A stretch of DNA of 27,093 nucleotides, from NCBI GenBank assembly GCA_937890765.1, contig CALADQ010000005.1:1-27093 (forward strand), given 5' to 3'. A program made the position numbers and the translations under genes. Shown here in pieces: positions 1-7,131 of the stretch (the first letter of the stretch is position 1; each line of letters starts with the position of its first letter). The stretch comes from an uncultured Candidatus Neoarthromitus sp. GTDB lineage: Bacteria > Bacillota > Clostridia > Clostridiales > Clostridiaceae. The notes beneath the pieces are model-generated. The model was given only the letters and a program-made list of their open reading frames with translations. It made no database searches and was not told the DNA's origin.

Positions 1-1185
1 AACTTTTTTGTCATTTTTATTTCCAGTTTTTATAACATTAGGCTTTGGTGGAACTACTGGTTTTGGTTCTTTAGTTAAATCGATAATGCTGTTAGTAGTT
101 TCATTAGGTTGGTGTTTTGTTTGAGAAGATAATGTTTGTACAAGTGGTCCACTAGATGTTGATGGCGTACTACTTGAATCAGACAAATCATTAAAGCGTA
201 CTTTTTTAGGACCGTTACCAGTATTCATACTCGTTCTAACTTTAGGTTTAGCGCCTAATAAATTGTAATTAACATCATTATCATTTTTAGCAATAGGAGA
301 GTATTCAACTTTTTTATCGACACTACTTACAACTCTACCTAAAGTTCCTTTATTATCGTTAAAATTTAAAACAGCGTAATTAGAATTTTTGCGTTGTTGG
401 CTAGAAGGTGGATTTGTATCTCCCATAATATTTAATACTAATTTATCTGAGCCTACTAGTGGTGGTTTAGAGTGATTGTCTGTTATAGGAAATTCTCCCC
501 ATAATCTCATTCCTATAGGAGTTCCATTTGCATCAATATTTTGGTAAATTGAATTTTTAAAATTATCCGTGCTAATTCCAACTCCACCAGTAGCTCCACC
601 TTCACCATTTGATATAGGTGTCTTAGAATCGTAATCTTTATAGAAACGGTTTCTTGCATGTAAAGAGCCATTATCATTGTTATTTTTAAGCCTTAACAGA
701 TTATGGAGTCCATTTCTGAGTTTAACTAAGTAACCAGAATTGGAATTGGAATTGCCATGAAAAGAGGGAGTGGCAGATTCCTTATGTGAATAAGTACGAC
801 GTTGACCATATGGATCATTATCTACTACTATATCAGATTTATTTCTAAATAAAACGCTAGAACCTGATGATGACATTGGCGGTGTAGGTGGAGGTGTTGG
901 CCTAGTTGAAGCAAGTGAAGTACTACTTTCGTGTAAACCAAATTTGTCACGAAACCAAGCAGCGATTCTATTACCCAATCCTGGTTTAGGTTGACTTTGA
1001 GGGCCAAGACTTGCAGTTCTTTCAGGAACTTTAGGACTAAGTCCAAAAAAAGTTCTAAGAGAATTCACAATCCGTGGTATTCCAGGTAAAGCAGATGTTT
1101 CAGTAGACGTAGTGACAACTGTTGCACATAAGCTTACAATTGTTGCTGTAGCAATAAGTTTAAGCTTTTTTGATTTTATCGACAT
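1..1185 (-). CDS. Secreted proline/serine/asparagine-rich protein, N-terminal 395 residues (3' end outside window)
   Basis: The reading frame is open from an ATG at 1185-1183 down to base 1 without a stop, so the C-terminus lies outside the window. An AGGGGGAG ribosome binding site sits 5-6 bases before the ATG. The N-terminus (MSIKSKKLKLIATATIVSL, then small residues to a TSA site near residue 36) is a typical Sec signal peptide. The visible mature part is mostly low complexity: a proline run (RPTPPPTPPM, about residues 95-104), many Ser/Asn/Thr stretches, and a second Pro-rich stretch (EPKPVVPPKP) close to the window edge. No catalytic domain is visible. The layout resembles a long disordered linker carrying a C-terminal effector or anchor domain, but that part cannot be seen. 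Certainty is high that it is a real exported protein, none about function. Confidence 0.85.
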   Translation of the reverse strand, partial: MSIKSKKLKLIATATIVSLCATVVTTSTETSALPGIPRIVNSLRTFFGLSPKVPERTASLGPQSQPKPGLGNRIAAWFRDKFGLHESSTSLASTRPTPPPTPPMSSSGSSVLFRNKSDIVVDNDPYGQRRTYSHKESATPSFHGNSNSNSGYLVKLRNGLHNLLRLKNNNDNGSLHARNRFYKDYDSKTPISNGEGGATGGVGISTDNFKNSIYQNIDANGTPIGMRLWGEFPITDNHSKPPLVGSDKLVLNIMGDTNPPSSQQRKNSNYAVLNFNDNKGTLGRVVSSVDKKVEYSPIAKNDNDVNYNLLGAKPKVRTSMNTGNGPKKVRFNDLSDSSSTPSTSSGPLVQTLSSQTKHQPNETTNSIIDLTKEPKPVVPPKPNVIKTGNKNDKKV

Positions 1186-1713
1186 AGCAATCTCCCCCTT
1201 AGCAAAATCAAATTATTATAATCAGTTTGTACTCGTAGTCTAATTATGCAAAAATAATTTTATACTTTTACATATTGGAAAAACAAAAAATCGAAATTCG
1301 TCACTCATAACACATGAAAAAATTTTATTCGAATTTTTTAAATCAGAAAATTAAACATAGCATAATTAAAAATTACTGTAACAAGTTGTCACAAACATCG
1401 TCTAAATATGAATCAAAAATATAATACTTACCTTTAAACTTTACAACATGTCAACCATATTCGGAATTTCAATCACAAAAATTCTATAATGCTATAATAC
1501 AAATTATAAGATATTAATAATTAACATACAATATTAATTATTTTTTAATACTTAAATTCTATAAATTTCAAATACGCCCACAATTGATATTTCGTATTTG
1601 TTTTTAAAATTTTTATATGAAAATTAAATTATTTTAATTTGTTTTTTGAAACTTAATTTTTAAATTTTTGTTTTACATAACTGTGTTATTATTCTAATTG
1701 GAGGTGTTTGATT
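1186..1713. other. 528-bp divergent intergenic region
   Basis: This AT-rich spacer separates the leftward secreted protein from the rightward dehydrogenase. It contains the predicted leftward promoter at 1215-1243 and an AT-only inverted repeat (AAAAAATT at 1317-1324, AATTTTTT at 1332-1339). There are isolated TATAAT boxes at 1420-1425, 1485-1490 and 1493-1498 on the plus strand without good -35 partners, and a perfect TTGACA on the minus strand (1454-1449) whose best -10 is poor. Just before the dehydrogenase there is a possible extended -10 (TG-T-TATTAT, 1684-1692), close to the ribosome binding site. I see no open reading frame or structured RNA here. Confidence 0.6.
1215..1243 (-). promoter_or_regulatory. 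Predicted sigma-A promoter for the leftward secreted protein gene
   Basis: Read on the minus strand, a perfect TATAAT (1220-1215) is preceded by 17 bases and a weak -35 TTAGAC (1243-1238). Transcription would start near 1208, giving a leader of about 22 bases that contains the ribosome binding site of the gene starting at 1185. The -10 is convincing, the -35 poor. Confidence 0.45.
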
Positions 1714-2670
1714 ATGAAAAAATTAGTTGTGTTGGATTATTTTACAGTTAGTTCTGGAAATTTTAATTGGAATATTTTAAATGATTTTGTTGACAAAATT
1801 GAATTATACGAAAGAACAGAGAGTGAAGAAATTCTTGAGAGAATAAAAGATGCAAATTATGTCCTAACTTGTAAAACTAAAATAACAAAAGATGTAATTG
1901 AGAAGTGTGAAAATTTAGAATACATTGGTTCAATGGCAACGGGATACAATCACATCGATTATGAATTTTGCAAACAAAAAAATATTGTTGTTACTAATTC
2001 GCCAGATTATTCTACAAATGCAGTGTCTGAACTTGTTTTTGCATTTTTGTTTGAAATTTTTAGAAAAGTTGGAGAGCATAACAAAATGGTTCAACGTGGA
2101 AATTGGATAAATTCAAAAGATTTTTGTTTTTATGATACAGGAGTTTGTGAAATTGCAAATAAAACAATTGGGATTTTTGGATACGGCAACATAGGAAAAA
2201 AAGTTGCTAAAATTGCAGAAGCTTTTGATATGAAAGTTTTGGTTTGCACTAGAACTCATTATAAAGATACTGAAAATATAAAATTTGTATCTAAAAGTGA
2301 ACTACTAAAAAATAGTGACATAATTTCGTTGCATTGTCCTCTCACAGATGACACGAAAGAAATTATAAATAAAAACACCATTAGCGAAATGAAAGATGGA
2401 GTTGTAATTGTAAATTCTAGTAGGGGACAGCTTATAAATGAGGTTGATTTGAGGGATGCTTTAATCAGTGGAAAAGTTGGATATGCACTTTTAGATGTTG
2501 TTTCTGTTGAGCCTATGGTCGACAAAAATATTTTGTTAGGTTTAAAAAATTGTATAATAACTCCTCATTATGGATGGTGCCCTTACGAAACACGAATGAG
2601 ATTAATCGACATATTTATTGAAAACCTAAAAAGTTTTATAAATGGAAATCCAATTAACATAGTGGATTAA
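1714..2670 (+). CDS. D-isomer-specific 2-hydroxyacid dehydrogenase
   Basis: The 318-residue protein has the two-part layout of D-2-hydroxyacid dehydrogenases, which reduce 2-keto acids to D-2-hydroxy acids in the cytoplasm. Landmarks are the Rossmann motif GYGNIG at about 156-161, the substrate-binding arginine in NSSRG (about 237), the glutamate in SVEP (about 266) and the catalytic histidine in ITPHYGW (about 285). The length is normal for the family. The second Rossmann strand ends CTRT rather than in an acidic residue, which hints at NADPH rather than NADH use, as in glyoxylate/hydroxypyruvate reductases. The start is set at ATG 1714 because GGAGG at 1700-1704 lies 9 bases upstream; an in-frame TTG at 1708 is too close to it. 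The gene stands alone and ends at a strong terminator. The exact substrate cannot be told from sequence. Confidence 0.9.
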   Translation: MKKLVVLDYFTVSSGNFNWNILNDFVDKIELYERTESEEILERIKDANYVLTCKTKITKDVIEKCENLEYIGSMATGYNHIDYEFCKQKNIVVTNSPDYSTNAVSELVFAFLFEIFRKVGEHNKMVQRGNWINSKDFCFYDTGVCEIANKTIGIFGYGNIGKKVAKIAEAFDMKVLVCTRTHYKDTENIKFVSKSELLKNSDIISLHCPLTDDTKEIINKNTISEMKDGVVIVNSSRGQLINEVDLRDALISGKVGYALLDVVSVEPMVDKNILLGLKNCIITPHYGWCPYETRMRLIDIFIENLKSFINGNPINIVD

Positions 2671-2684
2671 AATTTAAAATTATT

Positions 2685-2719
2685 TTAAGAGGTTGCGAAA
2701 GCAATCTCTTAATTTTTGT
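2685..2719 (+). terminator. Rho-independent terminator after the dehydrogenase
   Basis: A 12-bp stem (TTAAGAGGTTGC pairing with GCAATCTCTTAA, one G-U pair) closes on a GAAA tetraloop and is followed by a T-rich run. Confidence 0.92.
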
Positions 2720-2875
2720 TTTTAAAATCATCATTTTAAGGAATTAAATTAATTTTTACTGTGAAAATTTTATTTAAAGGTATAACTAAAATTTACAAAA
2801 TAGCTAACTAAATTACAAACTAAAAACAAAATATAGATAAATAATTCAAAATAATAACAAAAAATAAAAAAATAG

Positions 2876-2918
2876 TTGCAAAATAATAACATTTGTATTA
2901 GAATTGTCCACAAGGACA
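2876..2918 (+). promoter_or_regulatory. Predicted sigma-A promoter with inverted repeat over the start site
   Basis: TTGCAA (2876-2881), a 17-base spacer and TAGAAT (2899-2904) form a good vegetative promoter for the gene at 2981. Immediately after the -10 lies a perfect inverted repeat TGTCC-ACAA-GGACA (2905-2918), which covers the expected start point near 2911. It has no T-run, so it looks like an operator or a 5' end hairpin rather than a terminator. Confidence 0.55.
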
Positions 2919-2980
2919 GCAAAGAATTACTTGCACTTTGAAAATTTGTATATGAATTAAGTTTAGAAGGAGAGATATTT

Positions 2981-5218
2981 ATGTTGAGGAGAAAATTATC
3001 AAAATTATTGCTTGGTGTTGTTATGTCCTCATTTGTATTAGGATTCGCATCAAAAGGACAAGCTTCTTTTGCAACTACTACTGGAACTCAAGCAGGAGCT
3101 CAAGCACCTCAAATAGGAACTGGAGTTGTAGATGGTTTTATTAAAATAGATGCTAATAACAAAGCAAATTTAGAAACTATTCTTGCAGATGATACTTTAA
3201 AACAATTGGAAATATCAGTTCCAGTTGAGTTAACTGAACAAATAGCTGTAGGATTAGGACAAAAAAGACAATTACAAATTGTATTTTCTGCCACTGGACG
3301 ATTTGATGTAAATACAATTACAGTTCAAGGAACTAAGAGAATGAATCTTAGCATTTCAGATTTACACTTCAAGAGAGCAGCGGATAAGAAAGATGAAATG
3401 TTTAGAATTATTGGTGAAACTTCACTAGGAATATCAGATTCTGTGTTTGAAAATATGTCTGAAAAGACAACAGAAAAACTTCCTATAGTTTCCATTGAGC
3501 AAACAGCTTTAACAGGAACAGCAAATGTTCTTAATTTTATGAGCAATAAAGTAAATGGAGGAGTTTTATTCAAAGATTTTTCATCAGCGATGAAAGCCAA
3601 AGTAACTCTTAGCCAAAATTCTTTTGACAATTCAAGCTTGTCATCAGCTACTGTACAAGAATCATCACTAGAAGCAACTAAAATAACTGATAGTGGATTT
3701 GATTTGACTTTTAAAATTGTTGAAGGAGCTAACAAAGATTTAGCACAGTTAAATGGACAAATTGATTTTACACTTGGTGATGGTCAACAAATTAGTAAAG
3801 AAGTTGTTGATGGAACAGTTACACATTCTTTCACTGGATTAACTCCAAATACTTCTTATACAATTAAAGCTCAAGAAGTAGTTTTATACGATAAAAATGT
3901 TGTAGCTAAAGGTACTGCAAATAAATATGTTGTTAGATTGCCTGAATTAATAGTAACAACTTCTGTTAAAGGAGTAGCGGATATTAGCGTTGCCGATATA
4001 GACGTTACAAGTTCAGCAGCTTATGTAAACATAGCTCATGGAAATTTAAATCCTAGACTTTATCCATTGACTATTGAATTATCAGAAGTAGGAAGTAATG
4101 CAAAGCCACAAGAAATTTTAATAAAAGATTCAACAGTCCAAGGTAATTTATTTGATAAACTTAAACCAAATTCAAATTATATGGTTAGATTATTGGATGT
4201 AAATAGAGTTCCTATCACAGCAGAAAAAACTTTTAGAACTAAAGTTTTAGGTAATTTTGATGTTAGAGTTAGCAACATAACATCTAATAGTGCAGTGTTT
4301 GTTATAGACCATGGGAATATTAATACGCAAGATTATGATTTGACTTTAAGATTAAGCAACGGCAAAGAGATAAAAGGAATAAATGCTAACCATTTACGTT
4401 TATCTGTGGATGCTCTTGTACCAAATACTAAATATGATTTTGAGTTTTTTGACAAGAATGGAAAAAGAATTTATGTAGGACAATTTACAACTCTTGATGT
4501 TAATGGAAGTACTTCTAATGGAGTGATTTCAGGTGGAAGTGGTTCTTCAAAACCAGAAAGCTCTAATTTGTCTGGAACAATAACTTCTTCTGACATAAAT
4601 AAATCAACTATAAAAGATATAACAGCAGATATATATGTTGGAAATTCAAATTTATCAAACAGTTTAAAAGATGGTAAAGATTTTAAAACAAATATAGAAG
4701 GTGTTACTGCTAGTTTTGTTGATGGAAAAATTAAATTAGAAGGATTGGTTCCAGAAAAAGAATATAATAATTTGATCGTTAGCTATGTAGATAAAAATGG
4801 AAAAGCTAGAAATGTTAAAGTAAGTAATTTTAAAACTGCAAAAGCTGAAACTAAACTTTTACAATTTGTTAAGGATGTGTACTATTATTCATTAAATAGA
4901 TTGCCAGATGAAGTTGGTTATGCTTATTGGACAAGTCAAATTAAAAACAAAAAGATTACTCCATCAGAGTTTGTGAGAAACTTGGTTAATGAAAAAGAAT
5001 TTATAAATAGATATTCAACAACTGAAGGTATGATAGATGCATTGTATTCAGTTATAGTAAATAGAAAATCTGATTCAGAAGGATTAAGATTTTGGACTAA
5101 GAAGTACGATGAATTAATTAAAAATGGATATGGAACTTCTACATCTATGGTTATAATTGTTGATGCGATGGTAAATGAAAATGAGTTTAAAGAGAGAGTT
5201 GCTCAATTAGGTTTATAA
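2981..5218 (+). CDS. Exported beta-rich protein with Fn3-like modules and C-terminal DUF4214
   Basis: The 745-residue protein starts with a signal peptide (positive MLRRKLSK, hydrophobic stretch, cleavage probably after GQA near residue 29). Residues about 45-215 have the repetitive short-strand pattern of a right-handed beta-helix. Then come about four Fn3-like beta-sandwich modules (roughly 218-330, 335-420, 425-505, 520-620), each with the signature L-x-P-N-(S/T)-x-Y or an equivalent. A Gly/Ser linker lies near 510-530. The end, about 625-745, is a DUF4214 domain with its two helical repeats, NRLPDEVGYAYW and NRKSDSEGLRFW. Start ATG 2981 has AGAAGGAGAG 6-7 bases upstream. No LPXTG or membrane anchor is seen, so it is secreted or held non-covalently. 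Related architectures occur at 5425 and 21166. Its function (adhesin, cell-wall or matrix protein) is inference. Confidence 0.88.
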   Translation: MLRRKLSKLLLGVVMSSFVLGFASKGQASFATTTGTQAGAQAPQIGTGVVDGFIKIDANNKANLETILADDTLKQLEISVPVELTEQIAVGLGQKRQLQIVFSATGRFDVNTITVQGTKRMNLSISDLHFKRAADKKDEMFRIIGETSLGISDSVFENMSEKTTEKLPIVSIEQTALTGTANVLNFMSNKVNGGVLFKDFSSAMKAKVTLSQNSFDNSSLSSATVQESSLEATKITDSGFDLTFKIVEGANKDLAQLNGQIDFTLGDGQQISKEVVDGTVTHSFTGLTPNTSYTIKAQEVVLYDKNVVAKGTANKYVVRLPELIVTTSVKGVADISVADIDVTSSAAYVNIAHGNLNPRLYPLTIELSEVGSNAKPQEILIKDSTVQGNLFDKLKPNSNYMVRLLDVNRVPITAEKTFRTKVLGNFDVRVSNITSNSAVFVIDHGNINTQDYDLTLRLSNGKEIKGINANHLRLSVDALVPNTKYDFEFFDKNGKRIYVGQFTTLDVNGSTSNGVISGGSGSSKPESSNLSGTITSSDINKSTIKDITADIYVGNSNLSNSLKDGKDFKTNIEGVTASFVDGKIKLEGLVPEKEYNNLIVSYVDKNGKARNVKVSNFKTAKAETKLLQFVKDVYYYSLNRLPDEVGYAYWTSQIKNKKITPSEFVRNLVNEKEFINRYSTTEGMIDALYSVIVNRKSDSEGLRFWTKKYDELIKNGYGTSTSMVIIVDAMVNENEFKERVAQLGL

Positions 5219-5262
5219 AATTTTGGGTTTGTCCTTGTTAAGGCAAGCCCATAAATTTTGTT
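5217..5262 (+). terminator. Terminator after the first DUF4214 gene
   Basis: GGGTTTG-T-CCTT (5225-5236) pairs with AAGG-CAAGCCC (5240-5250) around a GTT loop. Flanking AAAATTT/AAATTTT arms lengthen the stem and supply the T tail. It begins at the stop codon. Confidence 0.85.
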
Positions 5263-5323
5263 AGAAAAAATATTTTTCAATTTAAATTTTAAATGTTGTA
5301 AATAGTGGAAAATTTTATTATTT

Positions 5324-5386
5324 TTGATAAGATATTAAAGAAAAAATATAAAGTTTATTGTAAATTTATTTTGATTTTATTATGAT
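5324..5386 (+). promoter_or_regulatory. Two predicted tandem sigma-A promoters
   Basis: Promoter 1 is TTGATA (5324-5329), a 17-base spacer and TATAAA (5347-5352). Promoter 2 is TTGTAA (5358-5363), a 17-base spacer and TATGAT (5381-5386). Both point at the gene starting at 5425 and would give leaders of about 65 and 32 bases. Confidence 0.55.
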
Positions 5387-5424
5387 ATTTAAATTAGACA
5401 AAGTAGGAGAAAGGAGTTGATTAC

Positions 5425-7044
5425 TTGAAAAGTTTTTTGAATGTTTTCAAAAATTCGGGTTTTTTTTTTGCGATGATGTTGTTTTACATATGCACTTTTA
5501 ATTCACATGAGTTTGTTTATCGTGCGAGTGCATTTGAAAAATTAAGCATGGAGTCTTTGTTTAAAAATAGTGATGATTATGTTGATTATGTTTTTACAGC
5601 TAAAGAAATAAATAGTGCGAATATCACAGATACATTTATTGCTATTAAATCAGAATATTTTGATTCTGAATTTTTGGAAAACGCTGTTAGCTTTAATTCG
5701 TTAAATGGTTACAGCATTAGTTACGACGATGGAGAATTAAAAATTTTTGGATTGATTCCAGATTTTTTATATGATTCGTTATTTGTAAATGCGATGTCGA
5801 GAGATGGAGAAAAATATGTTTTGCAAATAAAGAATTTTAAAACTCTTAAAACTCAAAATCAAGTTGATCAATTCGTTATTCAAACTTTGCAACATTCTTT
5901 AAAAAGATTTATTCGTCCGCTAGATTTTTATTTGTGGCAACATAAAATTTTGAAAAGGGAAGTTACGCCAGAAGAATTTGTTTATAGAATTGTTCAGCAT
6001 CCGAAATTTGGTTTTGGGTCTGCGTGTCCTGAAGATTTTATTGATAAAATGTATTATGCTGTTTTCTTGAACAAAGCCTCTAAAGAAAATTTGTCTTTAT
6101 ATGTTTCAAAGTTTCACGACTACAAGCAGAGATTTTTTATTAGAGATTATGACGCATACATGATGATTTTAGAAGAGATGATTAAATCGGAAGAATTTAA
6201 AATTAGAGTGGACAACCTTCGATTAAACGAAATAGAAATTCCTGCATCCACACGTTATAAAGATGTTTATGCGAATTTTGAAAAAGATGGAAAGTTAAAT
6301 GTGAATTTTAAAGATAGATTTTACGTTATGGATTACGATGAATTGAACATGACTAAAGTATTTCAAACTAATGCGGAATTATTCTTGAATGAAGGTTTTA
6401 AAGATAGATTAAGTTCTAGAAATGTTTTGAAAGTCGATATACCAAATGCTTTTGTTGATTTTATTGATGGGAAAATTTTTATAGGTGGTTTAGAGCCGAA
6501 TACTTTGTATGAAAATTTTACCGTAACTTATTTAGATGAGGGCATTGAGAAGAAAATTTTTGTAAAAAGTCTTAAGACAATGCGGGAAAATAATGATAAT
6601 TCTGTCAAAGAAAATAGATTTGATGTAAAATATAATTTTTTAGAAGATTTTCAAATTTCGTGCGATGAATTCGTTATGGATTTTTACAAAGATTTAAACA
6701 AAGATTGCGTTGATTATTTTAAAATTTTGTTTGTTACCGACGTTGAAAAATTTAAAAAATTTTTGACGGTGATTGATAAATTTGATTTTGGTGTTAAAGA
6801 TGACGTTTTAATTATAATAAAAACTTACGACATTATATTTAACAGAGTTCCCGATGAATATGGATTAAATTATTGGTTAAATAATTTTCGTGAGTTTCAA
6901 AAAGAGAACAGCCAATTTGATTCGATTAAAATTGTAATTAACGAAATGATGAAAAGCGATGAGTTTAAAATTATTTTTAACGATGCTATTTTAAAAAATT
7001 TATCAATTCTAAATAATAAATCTAAAAGACTGCAAATTTTGTAG
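5425..7044 (+). CDS. Exported protein with two tandem Fn3-like/DUF4214 units, partly degenerate
   Basis: The 539-residue protein begins at TTG 5425, with AAAGGAG (5410-5416) 8 bases upstream. A signal peptide covers about residues 1-37 (hydrophobic GFFFAMMLFYICTF). Unit 1 is an Fn3-like module (about 45-150) followed by a DUF4214-like helical region (about 152-270); unit 2 repeats this plan (Fn3-like about 315-392, helical about 400-530). The DUF4214 hallmark R-x-P-D-x-x-G-x-x-Y-W is intact only in the last repeat (NRVPDEYGLNYW); the earlier copies are eroded (KRFIRPLDFYLW, NKASKENLSLY). A run of ten T's (5460-5469) lies in the signal-peptide coding region. It follows a paralogue in the same direction but has its own promoters and terminator. 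Likely extracytoplasmic; role unknown. Confidence 0.85.
   Translation: MKSFLNVFKNSGFFFAMMLFYICTFNSHEFVYRASAFEKLSMESLFKNSDDYVDYVFTAKEINSANITDTFIAIKSEYFDSEFLENAVSFNSLNGYSISYDDGELKIFGLIPDFLYDSLFVNAMSRDGEKYVLQIKNFKTLKTQNQVDQFVIQTLQHSLKRFIRPLDFYLWQHKILKREVTPEEFVYRIVQHPKFGFGSACPEDFIDKMYYAVFLNKASKENLSLYVSKFHDYKQRFFIRDYDAYMMILEEMIKSEEFKIRVDNLRLNEIEIPASTRYKDVYANFEKDGKLNVNFKDRFYVMDYDELNMTKVFQTNAELFLNEGFKDRLSSRNVLKVDIPNAFVDFIDGKIFIGGLEPNTLYENFTVTYLDEGIEKKIFVKSLKTMRENNDNSVKENRFDVKYNFLEDFQISCDEFVMDFYKDLNKDCVDYFKILFVTDVEKFKKFLTVIDKFDFGVKDDVLIIIKTYDIIFNRVPDEYGLNYWLNNFREFQKENSQFDSIKIVINEMMKSDEFKIIFNDAILKNLSILNNKSKRLQIL
5460..5469 (+). repeat. T10 homopolymer inside signal-peptide coding sequence
   Basis: Ten consecutive T's encode the Phe run of the signal peptide of the gene at 5425, codons 12-15 (GGT TTT TTT TTT). 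Loss or gain of one T would shift the frame right after the start. Confidence 0.9.
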
Positions 7045-7056
7045 TCTTTTTTATTT
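7024..7056 (+). terminator. Terminator overlapping the stop codon of the second DUF4214 gene
   Basis: AAAAGACTGCAA (7024-7035) pairs with TTGTAGTCTTTT (7039-7050) around ATT, followed by more T's. The TAG stop (7042-7044) sits inside the right arm. Confidence 0.88.
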
Positions 7057-7090
7057 TGTAAAGAAATTTAGTAACTAATAATAATTTAAA

Positions 7091-7098
7091 CATATAGT
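7091..7098 (+). promoter_or_regulatory. Possible sigma-E-like -10 element before the Csp gene
   Basis: CATATAGT matches the sporulation sigma-E -10 consensus CATACAnT at all but one fixed position and lies about 35 bases before the Csp start codon. No good -35 is visible, so this is weak; it is noted because clostridial csp genes are known to be made in the mother cell. Confidence 0.25.
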
Positions 7099-7131
7099 TT
7101 ATTTAATGAGATTAATTAATGGTAGAAATTA

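Larger units (their letters stand above)
2671..2980. other. 310-bp intergenic region between dehydrogenase and first DUF4214 gene
   Basis: It holds the dehydrogenase terminator at 2685-2719, then a plain A/T-rich stretch (about 2720-2870), then the predicted promoter and inverted repeat of the next gene at 2876-2918 and its leader. No coding sequence is visible. Confidence 0.7.

Noticed and set aside
181..300. WH2-like actin-binding motif next to the Pro-rich region of the secreted protein
   Set aside because: PKKVRFNDL only loosely resembles a WH2 motif and lacks the leading amphipathic helix.
828..1046. Leftward ORF of 72 codons
   Set aside because: It lies in another frame of the open secreted-protein gene 1-1185, which has the signal peptide and ribosome binding site; the ORF has neither.
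1426..1454. Perfect minus-strand TTGACA as a distal promoter or small RNA start
   Set aside because: At 17-18 bases the -10 would be GTAAGT or TAAGTA, too poor to support a promoter.
3325..3735. Leftward ORF of 136 codons inside the first DUF4214 gene
   Set aside because: It is antisense to a well supported gene, with no ribosome binding site and no recognisable protein.
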